Below are positions 34,237 through 40,112 of a stretch of 43,703 nt of DNA, one piece after another. This DNA is from Lachnospiraceae bacterium. Lineage in GTDB: Bacteria > Bacillota > Clostridia > Lachnospirales > Lachnospiraceae. The notes under the pieces are model-generated. The model did no database searches, was not told the DNA's origin, and worked only from the letters and a program-made list of their open reading frames with translations. The position numbers were made by a program, and so were the translations under genes. Location: the NCBI GenBank assembly GCA_022788085.1, contig JALEWA010000139.1:1-43703 (forward strand). Direction: 5' to 3'. Position 1 is the first letter of the stretch. The number at the start of each line of letters is the position of its first letter.

Positions 34237-35349
34237 CTATTTAGGCTGATAGTCTCTGATAACTTCCAATGCCGGCAAAGCATTTCCATCGTAATCAAAC
34301 AATGCCTGATTTGCCCATTCGTTACCGCAAGGGCCTGCTTCTTTAATATATTTTAAAGCTTCTTCTGTTGCCCATCCACTTCCGGCTACCGGCAGCCATG
34401 CCGGTTCCCAATAGAAAAAGCCTCGTCCCTTATTCTCAGGAACCTGTTCAATGGAAGCTAAGAATGCCTTCATGAACTCACACTGACCTTCTTCTGTCAT
34501 AGCAAATGGTACCTTCTCGCAAAGTGCCGGCTTCGTTGCCATTCCCTTTCTCTCTTCCGGTGCAAGCTTTTCATAGGAAGCATAGTCTTTGGTCGTATGT
34601 CCCATAGACACTTCTGCAATGACAAGCTCCTTTCCATAACGCTTCGAAATGTCGTTCATGTTATTCTCTAAATCCTGCAGGCTTCCATGCCAGAAAGGAT
34701 AATAGGACAATCCGATGATATCGAAGTCCTCCCCTCTTCTGGTATAATTATCGAACCATTCCCTATATAGTTTGTTATTTCCGCCATTATCTAAATGAAT
34801 CATAATCTTGCAAGCCGGAGCTGTTTCCTTAACAGCACGAATGCCTGCACTGACAAAGCGTGCCATATTATCAAAGTTAGGCCACTGACCTTCCGGCCAG
34901 AGCAATCCATTAGACAGCTCATTTCCTACCTGTACCATATCCGGTGTCACACCCTCTGCAATGAACTTCTGCATATGCTCCTTAGTAAAGTCATACACTG
35001 CCTGTTCAAGTTCATCCACGGAATAGCCTTCCCAATCCTTTGGTTTTCTCTGCTTTCCGGGATCTGCCCAAAAATCACTGTAATGAAAATCCAATAAAAA
35101 TTTTAAACCTGCTGCTTTTGTTCTCTTTGCCAGTCTAAGCGCAACTGCATAATCCGTATTTCCTGCCCCGTATGGCTTCCCATCCGGAGACTTTGGATCA
35201 TTCCATAATCTAATCCTGATATAATTCGTTCCATAGCTCTTAAGAATCTCAAGCAGATCCTTTTTCTCACCTTTATCGAAAAAGGCTGCGCCTAATTGTT
35301 CAATCTCATCGAGTGATGATACATCCATTCCCTTGATATAATCCAACAT
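34237..35349 (-). CDS. Endo-beta-1,4-galactanase, glycoside hydrolase family 53, cytoplasmic form
   Basis: A 370-residue single-domain GH53 enzyme (clan GH-A barrel). It begins DYIKGMDVSSLDEIEQLG, typical of GH53. The acid/base Glu is in MVQVGNELSNGLLWPEG and the nucleophile Glu in LVIAEVSMG; other family landmarks are YIRIRLWNDP, KFLLDFHYSDFWADPGKQ, GLSYYPFWHG and GFFYWEPAWLP. GH53 enzymes cut beta-1,4-galactan side chains of pectin. Unlike most GH53 enzymes this one has no signal peptide, so it should act on imported oligosaccharides. It is the first gene of the operon, directly after a strong promoter with LacI-type operators. GGAGG sits 6 nt before the ATG. Confidence 0.95.
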   Translation of the reverse strand: MLDYIKGMDVSSLDEIEQLGAAFFDKGEKKDLLEILKSYGTNYIRIRLWNDPKSPDGKPYGAGNTDYAVALRLAKRTKAAGLKFLLDFHYSDFWADPGKQRKPKDWEGYSVDELEQAVYDFTKEHMQKFIAEGVTPDMVQVGNELSNGLLWPEGQWPNFDNMARFVSAGIRAVKETAPACKIMIHLDNGGNNKLYREWFDNYTRRGEDFDIIGLSYYPFWHGSLQDLENNMNDISKRYGKELVIAEVSMGHTTKDYASYEKLAPEERKGMATKPALCEKVPFAMTEEGQCEFMKAFLASIEQVPENKGRGFFYWEPAWLPVAGSGWATEEALKYIKEAGPCGNEWANQALFDYDGNALPALEVIRDYQPK

Positions 35350-35364
35350 GATATTCCTCCGTTT

Positions 35365-35378
35365 TGAAACGCTTGCTC
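35365..35378 (-). promoter_or_regulatory. Second LacI/CcpA-like site in the operon leader
   Basis: TGAAACGCTTGCTC contains the core half-site GCAAGCG of the main operator, joined to a poorer second half. It lies just before the ribosome-binding site of the galactanase gene. It could be an auxiliary operator or a catabolite (cre-like) site. Confidence 0.4.
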
Positions 35379-35416
35379 TCGAGTAACAAAGAGCTATTAA
35401 TAACTTTTATTGTCTT

Positions 35417-35434
35417 TGCGCAACCGCTTGCGCA
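35417..35434 (-). promoter_or_regulatory. LacI-type operator for the galactan operon
   Basis: TGCGCAACCGCTTGCGCA is an 18-bp inverted repeat (7-4-7, perfect arms) with the central CG and GCAA/TTGC core of LacI/GalR operators. It starts about 6 nt downstream of the expected transcription start, an ideal roadblock position. Confidence 0.8.
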
Positions 35435-35446
35435 CCTCTTGTTTAC

Positions 35447-35475
35447 ATCATAACAAGAGACCTTGGATTAGTCAA
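35447..35475 (-). promoter_or_regulatory. Main promoter of the galactan operon
   Basis: Minus-strand TTGACT (35470-35475), exactly 17 nt, TATGAT (35447-35452): a near-consensus vegetative promoter, about 90 nt before the galactanase start. Confidence 0.8.
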
Positions 35476-35489
35476 TTAACTTTTTTGAA

Positions 35490-35668
35490 TTCATGAGAAC
35501 TTCACAAAATATGCAGCCAATTCTGTGCAAGTTTACTTGCTAAAGAATAGGCTGGGTATTTTGTATAGGGCGATTAGCCCAAGCGAGGATTTGCTTGCAA
35601 ATTCGAGCTTGTAGTTCTCATGAACATATATCATTCCAATTCTGTGCAAGTTTACTTGCTAAGGAATA
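35490..35668. repeat. Multi-hairpin element with a duplicated 33-bp segment
   Basis: A 12-bp perfect inverted repeat (TTCATGAGAACT at 35490-35501, AGTTCTCATGAA at 35613-35624) encloses three hairpins: one around GCAAG-TTTA-CTTGC (35514-35552), GGGC-GATTA-GCCC, and CAAGC...GCTTG with an inner GATTTG/CAAATT stem. The 33-bp segment 35517-35549 recurs with one mismatch at 35636-35668, where it includes the stop codon of the HAD gene. Apart from the promoter region, this is what the 302-nt gap 35350-35651 holds. Confidence 0.75.
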
Positions 35669-36347
35669 ATCGCGGCACTTCCCGCAAATCTTGTATTTCA
35701 TAATCGATTCGAAGCCCTTTGCCGTTTTCGTGTTTCTGTGGATTGTACCAACAGCACAATATTCCTTCATTATTGCCCCCTTGCATATCGCTTGTCAGAG
35801 AATCTCCGACAATCACTACCTCATTCTTTTTATAGGAACCAATTTCTTTCCATACTGCATCAAAAAAACCAATATTAGGTTTCTCGACTCCAATCACATC
35901 TGAGATAAAGACACCATCAAGCAACTGATCCAGACCCGACAGCTTAAGCTTTCTTTCCTGTGCTGTAAGTGTTCCGTTTGTAACTGCATACTGTTTGATT
36001 CCCTTTTTCTTAAGCTGCTCTACAATTTGACCGCCCTCATCATTATAAAAGGCCTTATCTCCAAGCCTTATTTGATATTCACTGTTAAAAGCTTCTGCTT
36101 TTTCTGTCGGTAGTCCCTGCTTATCAAAAAACTCCTTAAATCTTCCAACCAGTACTTCCTGTTTTGTAAGCTCGCCCCGTTCAAGTCCCTCCCAATATTT
36201 TCTGTTTATTTGGGAATATTGTGCCAGCATCTCATCCGTACATTCCCCCAATTCAAAAATTGAAAAACACTTTCTTATTGCATATTTCTCCGACATTTCA
36301 AAATTCAATAATGTTCCGTCAATATCCCATAAAATTACTTTTACCAT
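35652..36347 (-). CDS. HAD-superfamily hydrolase, YjjG-like nucleotidase
   Basis: A 231-residue haloacid dehalogenase-type phosphatase. Motif I is LWDIDGTLLNF (residues 6-16), motif II YAVTNGT, motif III KPNIGFFDAV (Lys) and motif IV VGDSLTSDMQGG. The alpha-helical cap of about 70 residues and the EKPNIGFFD/GDSLTSDMQGG pattern resemble the YjjG family of noncanonical pyrimidine nucleotidases. The start is the ATG at 36345-36347 with GGAG 6 nt upstream; the frame extends to 36389, but that part lies in a hairpin insertion. The last few codons and the stop lie within a copy of the 33-bp repeat at 35636-35668, so the native C-terminus may have been replaced. Confidence 0.85.
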   Translation of the reverse strand: MVKVILWDIDGTLLNFEMSEKYAIRKCFSIFELGECTDEMLAQYSQINRKYWEGLERGELTKQEVLVGRFKEFFDKQGLPTEKAEAFNSEYQIRLGDKAFYNDEGGQIVEQLKKKGIKQYAVTNGTLTAQERKLKLSGLDQLLDGVFISDVIGVEKPNIGFFDAVWKEIGSYKKNEVVIVGDSLTSDMQGGNNEGILCCWYNPQKHENGKGLRIDYEIQDLREVPRLFLSK

Positions 36348-36443
36348 ACTAATCTCCATGCTTTCTTCAAAGCCTGCGAATTTGTGCAAAGCACAAATTT
36401 GCCGTATGCAAAAACTACCATATATGGTTTTTGCATACTAATC
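36345..36443. repeat. Hairpin insertion flanked by 10-bp direct repeats
   Basis: CATACTAATC occurs at 36345-36354 and again at 36434-36443. Between them are two strong hairpins: 36376-36402 (12-bp stem GCGAATTTGTGC / GCACAAATTTGC, one mismatch) and 36404-36438 (12-bp stem GTATGCAAAAAC / GTTTTTGCATAC with an inner CCATATATGG). This looks like a small insertion between the small gene upstream and the HAD gene. Confidence 0.65.
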
Positions 36444-36645
36444 ACTCTCTAATCAGACCATAAATATTATACATAGACAGCATATTCTGATACATCATCT
36501 TATTTCCCATAAGCTGTCTATATGTGGCAGTTTTCTCCTTCCCTTCCTTCTTGAGTTTTTCCATTTTGTCAGCAGTCTCATCATAATTATTTTGTATTGC
36601 CAAAAGCATACTTTCGAATGCTTCTAATCTCTTTTCATTTTCCAT
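36442..36645 (-). CDS. Small hypothetical protein
   Basis: A 67-residue soluble, mostly helical protein starting MENEKRLEAFESMLLAIQNNYD. It has a Lys/Glu-rich middle (MEKLKKEGKEKTATYRQLM) and a Met/Tyr-rich end (MMYQNMLSMYNIYGLIRE). I do not recognise the family. The start is placed at the ATG 36643-36645, preceded by AAGGAAA at long spacing; the frame is open to a GTG at 36714, but that has no ribosome-binding site. It lies directly before the HAD gene on the same strand and may once have overlapped its start, before the hairpin insertion at 36345-36443. Coding status is likely but not certain. Confidence 0.6.
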   Translation of the reverse strand: MENEKRLEAFESMLLAIQNNYDETADKMEKLKKEGKEKTATYRQLMGNKMMYQNMLSMYNIYGLIRE

Positions 36646-36742
36646 AATATTGTACTTTTTCCTTATTCCGACTAATTTACTCGCATCTTTATAAATTTTA
36701 ACATATATTCTCACATTTTACACTTTATTTTATTAAATTCTA

Positions 36743-36767
36743 AACAAAAAATAAGTATTGCTTATTT
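36743..36767 (-). terminator. Terminator-like hairpin downstream of array 2
   Basis: On the minus strand a 7-bp stem (AAATAAG / CTTATTT, 5-nt loop) is followed by TTTTG and TTT. It is AT-only apart from two G-C pairs, so weak, but it is placed 33 nt past the large inverted repeat, as would suit the end of a transcript covering array 2. Confidence 0.45.
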
Positions 36768-36799
36768 AGTAAACTTGTATGTTCCTTTATATTTATTAC

Positions 36800-36931
36800 G
36801 TATCTATTCAGTACCTTCATAGATACGATGCAAAAATGCATATTAAATTGCTTCGTAATGGCATTTTTGCCTTTTGCATCATTTTCTTACGCATAAAACA
36901 GCAAGTGTTTTATGCTGTACTGAACAGATAC
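36800..36931. repeat. Large inverted repeat next to hairpin array 2
   Basis: Arms GTATCTATTCAGTAC (36800-36814) and GTACTGAACAGATAC (36917-36931) pair over 15 bp with one mismatch. Inside are GATGCAAAA...TTTTGCATC (36827-36835 / 36872-36880), an inner AAAAATGC/GCATTTTT pair, and a perfect 10-bp hairpin GCATAAAACA-GCAAG-TGTTTTATGC (36891-36915). The left arm can alternatively pair with ATAGATAC at 36819-36826. It shares CTGAACAG with the repeat at 5028-5096. Confidence 0.8.
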
Positions 36932-36994
36932 CTATTTTCTATATAAATTGCATTTCAACAAGTGGATATTTCCGTTACTTAAGAACGTAATGAT

Positions 36995-37328
36995 ATTACA
37001 TGCCTAATCATGAGATACGTCAATCCGGCACGTAATTGGAGTTTCAAGAAATCATAAAAGCGGGAGAATTACGTGCCTAATCATAAGAAATGTCAATCTG
37101 GCACGTAATTGGAGTTTCAAGTAGTCATGAAAACAGGAGAATTACGTGCTTAATCATAAGAAGCATCAATCCGGCACGTAATTAAAGTTTCAAGAAGTCA
37201 TGAAAATGGGAGAATTACGTGCCTAATCATAAGAAATGTCAATCCGGCACGTAATTGGAGTTTCAAGTAGTCATGAAAACGGGAGAATTACGTGCCTAAT
37301 CATGTGATACATCAATCTGGCACGTAAT
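36995..37328. repeat. Tandem hairpin array 2, five 42-nt palindromic units at exactly 73 bp spacing
   Basis: Units at 36995, 37068, 37141, 37214 and 37287, each 42 nt. The consensus starts ATTACGTGCCTAATCAT and ends CAATCCGGCACGTAAT, giving a 10-bp terminal stem. The 31-nt linkers are nearly identical (TGGAGTTTCAAGTAGTCATG, then AAAACGGGAGA), so this is a tandem repeat rather than a CRISPR array. The first unit has a mutated arm (ATTACATGCC). It matches array 1 in core length, ends and period. Confidence 0.95.
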
Positions 37329-37398
37329 TAGAGTTTCAAGAATAATAAAAAAAAATAAAAACAGAGTCGCGTGCATTAACACATCAACCCTGTCCTGG

Positions 37399-37636
37399 TC
37401 TATATCATGAACACAGCTCATGATTACCCATACTCGCCAAATACTTCGTGCTTGGCGAGTTGTCTATATTATATCACAAGCATAGCTTGTGATCGTCATT
37501 CGCCGCTCGCGATGAACATACTACGCCTGCTCCCGCTCACTAACGCTCATTATATCACGTCGACTGGCGTCTCCGTGTTTTTTTCGCCTTATGTCGATGT
37601 CCGCAAGCGCACATCGCCGCAAGGCTCATTATATCA
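37399..37636 (-). repeat. Hairpin-rich spacer with repeated TGATATAAT motif
   Basis: On the minus strand TGATATAAT occurs at 37628-37636, 37549-37557 and 37468-37476, with a partial copy at 37399-37407: roughly 70-80 bp apart, the first two followed by GAGC. Between them lie hairpins ATCACAAGC/GCTTGTGAT (37473-37493), ACTCGCCAA/TTGGCGAGT (37432-37460), ATCATGA/TCATGAT (37404-37424) and CGATGT/ACATCG (37595-37616). The DNA is more GC-rich than its surroundings. No reading frame is convincing. Confidence 0.6.
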
Positions 37637-37662
37637 TGATCCGCAGCGAAACTGTTACCATA

Positions 37663-38700
37663 TTATCGATTCATCTCTAACTGAGGTTCCGTAGACTGAT
37701 GATTCTTAATAATAGTATCAATTTCCTTCAGATTTGATGATGGTAAGTCACCCGGAATCGTATTCTTAACGGCTGCTGTCGCATTACCATATTCCATAGC
37801 TTTCTGGCAGTCCATATTATGTGCAAGCAATCCATAAAGAGCACCTGAAATATAAGCATCACCGCTACCGATTCTATCAACAACATCAATGTTCTCATAT
37901 GCCGGTTCCTGAACAAAACAATCATTCATGGCATCATAGATGCAGGAACCAAAAGAGTGTACTTTAGGAGAATGAACAATACGCTGTGTTGCTGCAACAA
38001 CACTAATCGGATAATCCTTCGTAAAGCTCTTCATCATTTCCTGTACCGTACCTTCCTTTTTAAAGGTCAGTCTTGCAGTATCCTCAGAGCAGAAGAATAC
38101 ATCTACATAAGGAAGAATCGTTTCGATACAAGCCTTTGCCTCTTCACCGGTCCAGAGATTTCCTCTAAAGTTAACATCAAAAGAAATCAAGGTACCATTC
38201 TCCTTAAAGCGTTTGATCATTTCAATGGCAGTTTCCCTTGTTTTCTGTCCCAATGCAAGGGTAATGCCTGTTGTGTGGAAACACCTTGCTGCCCGGAACA
38301 TTTCCTCCGGGAAATCATCAATATTTATATCTGCAAAGGCAGTATTCTTTCTATCATAGATAACATTCGGCTTTCTTGGATGTGCGCCATATTCATAGTA
38401 ATAAATGCCAAGTCTGGAATCCTTGGTCTTATCATATACCAGATAGTCGTCGCTGACACCACAGAAACGTACCCTGTTCTGGATATAATTGCCTAAATCA
38501 TTTGCAGGTACCTTGGAAATAATACCTGTTCTAAGTCCTAACAGGGAAACACCTGATACTACATTTAATTCAGCGCCGCCAGCCTGCTTCTGGAAGGCAT
38601 CCCCTCTTGTCAAACGTTCATTTACAGGTGGTGACAGACGAAGCAATATTTCGCCAAGTGCCAATAAATCAAATTCTCTTCTTTTCATCATGTTGTTCAT
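37663..38700 (-). CDS. kdgK: 2-keto-3-deoxygluconate kinase, PfkB family
   Basis: A 345-residue ribokinase/PfkB-type sugar kinase. The N-terminal substrate segment is LLALGEILLRLSPPVNERL, with AGGAELNVVSGVSLLG. The PfkB signature 2, with its anion hole and catalytic Asp, is DRIGSGDAYISGALYGLL near residue 280. HTTGITLALG and SFDVNFRGNLW match KDG kinases. It would phosphorylate 2-keto-3-deoxygluconate from pectin uronates, complementing the galactan operon, but no uxa, uxu or aldolase genes are present. The start is either the ATG at 38700 or one three codons later; GAGGAG is very close to the first. A possible operator is at 38807-38823. Other PfkB sugar specificities remain possible. Confidence 0.85.
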   Translation of the reverse strand: MNNMMKRREFDLLALGEILLRLSPPVNERLTRGDAFQKQAGGAELNVVSGVSLLGLRTGIISKVPANDLGNYIQNRVRFCGVSDDYLVYDKTKDSRLGIYYYEYGAHPRKPNVIYDRKNTAFADINIDDFPEEMFRAARCFHTTGITLALGQKTRETAIEMIKRFKENGTLISFDVNFRGNLWTGEEAKACIETILPYVDVFFCSEDTARLTFKKEGTVQEMMKSFTKDYPISVVAATQRIVHSPKVHSFGSCIYDAMNDCFVQEPAYENIDVVDRIGSGDAYISGALYGLLAHNMDCQKAMEYGNATAAVKNTIPGDLPSSNLKEIDTIIKNHQSTEPQLEMNR

Positions 38701-38806
38701 AGCTCCTCAAAAATAAATACTAAACCAAACCGATTTGTCTGTATTTCAGAACTGAAAGCTCTTACATTTTCATCGGCAATGCTATTCTTATTTATTTTAT
38801 CATGCA

Positions 38807-38823
38807 TTGATAATTTTTTCCAC
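38807..38823 (-). promoter_or_regulatory. Palindrome upstream of kdgK
   Basis: TTATCA-TGCAT-TGATAA, a perfect 6-5-6 inverted repeat about 107 nt before kdgK, in an AT-rich region without a clear promoter. In addition AAGCTCTTACA (38756-38766) recurs inverted at 38906-38916. Operator function is a guess. The 357-nt stretch 38701-39057 holds only this and the broken lipoprotein gene. Confidence 0.35.
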
Positions 38824-38921
38824 CTTATTCACAAAATAGTATCAACAAATATACTTTTCTTTATACCTATTTTCTATTGTAAATATGAATCCCATATGTC
38901 ATTTTTGTAAGAGCTTACATA

Positions 38922-39059
38922 TTAATAGACTTTTAAAGTAGAATCTCTAAGCCTTTCTGCTGCTGCACTCACTGTATTGCTGTTTCCACAGCCTGTAAAA
39001 AGTGCACTGCATAAAGCAAGAACTACCATAACTATCACTATTCTATTTTTCTTTTACAT
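38922..39059 (-). pseudogene. Broken lipoprotein gene (stop as second codon)
   Basis: On the minus strand an ATG (39057-39059) with GGAGG at a good distance is followed at once by TAA. The same frame then encodes KKNRIVIVMVVLALCSALF followed by TGCGNS, a perfect lipoprotein signal with lipobox LFTGC, then about 20 more residues (SNTVSAAAERLRDSTLKVY) and another stop. Replacing TAA by a Lys codon would give an ordinary MKKKNRI... lipoprotein start. No downstream domain remains, so the gene seems both nonsense-mutated and truncated. It would be missed by ORF finders because of its size. A GTG seven codons later could start translation, but the signal peptide would lose its basic end. Confidence 0.7.
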
Positions 39060-39117
39060 ACCAAGTCCTCCGATTAAAAAAGCGTTTGCTGGCCTTCATT
39101 TGCTATTATCCTGCTCT

Positions 39118-39411
39118 TTAATCCAGAAGCTCTACTTTTAGGGTTATCAGGGTTTTGGGTATACTCAGGGTTTGGGTTATGCCTGTGTATACAAGCGTGA
39201 ATACGCAAAGAACTGTCATGGAAAATGACAGTACGGGTATGACCTTTAAATGGGAAATCGTCTGTGCCGCCATGGCAAGCTCCATGCAGACAGTACATTC
39301 CTCTCCACTACAATTGTGGTGTGCATTCTGAATAATATATTCATAAGAAAAGAAAACCGTAACAAGTAATATTACCGCTGCCATAAGCGCTAAAATTTTG
39401 CTTCTTTTCAT
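39118..39411 (-). CDS. Small membrane protein with His/Cys motif, next to Fur
   Basis: A 97-residue protein with two hydrophobic helices (ILALMAAVILLVTVFFSYEYI, shown as pattern ILALMAAVILLVTVFF, and VIPVLSFSMTVLCVFTLVYT). The short loop between them, NAHHNCSGEECTVC, offers two His and three Cys and could bind a metal. The start is the ATG at 39409-39411 with GGTGG upstream; the longer frame begins at a GTG. It starts 24 nt after the stop of the Fur-family gene and is very probably co-transcribed with it, suggesting a role in zinc or iron handling. I know of similar small proteins beside Fur genes in Clostridia but no experimental function. Confidence 0.75.
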   Translation of the reverse strand: MKRSKILALMAAVILLVTVFFSYEYIIQNAHHNCSGEECTVCMELAMAAQTISHLKVIPVLSFSMTVLCVFTLVYTGITQTLSIPKTLITLKVELLD

Positions 39412-39434
39412 TCTGCACACCACCTTTCTTATTT

Positions 39435-39854
39435 TTATATTCGCATTTTCCTCGCTCTGCAGGAGTCACAGATTCCAGACAGTGCAGAAGTCTTACAATC
39501 CAGTTCAAAACCATGCTCTTCCAATAAATGCGCTGCTATCTGTTTCATAAAATCACATTCCAGATGCATGATTCTTCCACAGCTCTTACACTGCAGATGT
39601 AAATGTTCATGACAATTTTTATGAGGCTCCACATACTGGTACAGGCTACAATCCTCCTGAGCCGATTTATTCCTAAGAAGAACCCCTTCCTCTGTCAAAC
39701 GCTCCAGATTACGATACACGGTTGCAAGATTAATCTGTTCCTGCTTTCCCTGTAAATACGCAAAGACTGAAGCTGCTGAAAATCTCATATCTTTATTCTC
39801 TTCCAGAAAATCCATAATCATGTTCCTGGTTTTCGTCGTATATGCTTTTCTCAT
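39435..39854 (-). CDS. Fur-family metal-responsive repressor (Fur/Zur-like)
   Basis: A 139-residue Fur-family regulator. The winged helix includes TRNMIMDFLEENKDMRFSAA (first part) and INLATVYRNLERLTEEGVL. The metal-binding and dimer region shows PHKNCHEHLHLQCKSCGRI with the structural CxxC, and the C-terminal GICDSCRAR gives the second CxxC, as in four-Cys zinc-site Fur proteins. Whether it senses zinc, iron or peroxide is not settled; the TGCAAAT-N-ATTTGCA boxes and the neighbouring His/Cys membrane protein favour Zur. The start is the ATG at 39852-39854 with AAGGGG; longer frames run through the promoter. Two boxes around its own promoter imply strong autoregulation. Confidence 0.93.
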   Translation of the reverse strand: MRKAYTTKTRNMIMDFLEENKDMRFSAASVFAYLQGKQEQINLATVYRNLERLTEEGVLLRNKSAQEDCSLYQYVEPHKNCHEHLHLQCKSCGRIMHLECDFMKQIAAHLLEEHGFELDCKTSALSGICDSCRARKMRI

Positions 39855-39876
39855 CTTGTGTTCGCCCCTTTTAAAA

Positions 39877-39949
39877 TGCAAATGATTTGCATTTTGTATT
39901 TTACTTGCCATATACCTGTTTGTCAACCAGTATTTGCAAATCATTTGCA
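39877..39949 (-). promoter_or_regulatory. fur promoter flanked by two Fur/Zur boxes
   Basis: Minus-strand TTGACA (39921-39926), 17 nt, TAAAAT (39898-39903). A 7-1-7 palindrome TGCAAATCATTTGCA lies upstream (39935-39949), and a second, TGCAAATGATTTGCA, covers the expected start of transcription (39877-39891). Both match the Fur-superfamily 7-1-7 layout. Confidence 0.85.
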
Positions 39950-40000
39950 TTTATTTTTTTTACAATCTCAAATTTATACTTTCTTTATAATTTTCACAGA

Positions 40001-40032
40001 TTAAACACAAAAAAGAAAACATTTAAACACAA
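40001..40032 (+). promoter_or_regulatory. Paired direct repeat upstream of the HtrA gene
   Basis: TTAAACACAA occurs at 40001-40010 and 40023-40032, 22 bp apart, i.e. on the same face of the helix, about 80-110 nt before the gene. Such spacing suits a response-regulator dimer, as in CssR- or CiaR-type control of htrA in other Firmicutes. The promoter itself is uncertain. Confidence 0.4.
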
Positions 40033-40112
40033 ATTAGGTCTATAGTAGTACTTGTAAAAAAGAAAAATACAAATTTTTAATAGACGTCAAGAAAAAGAAA
40101 GGAGTCTTATTT

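Noticed and set aside
36995-37328. CRISPR array
   Set aside because: The regular 42/31 pattern looks CRISPR-like, but the supposed spacers are nearly identical to one another, the repeats are long palindromes, and no cas genes are nearby.
38756-38916. MITE defined by inverted AAGCTCTTACA copies before kdgK
   Set aside because: The arms are only 11 bp, 140 bp apart, and no target duplication is visible; chance cannot be excluded.
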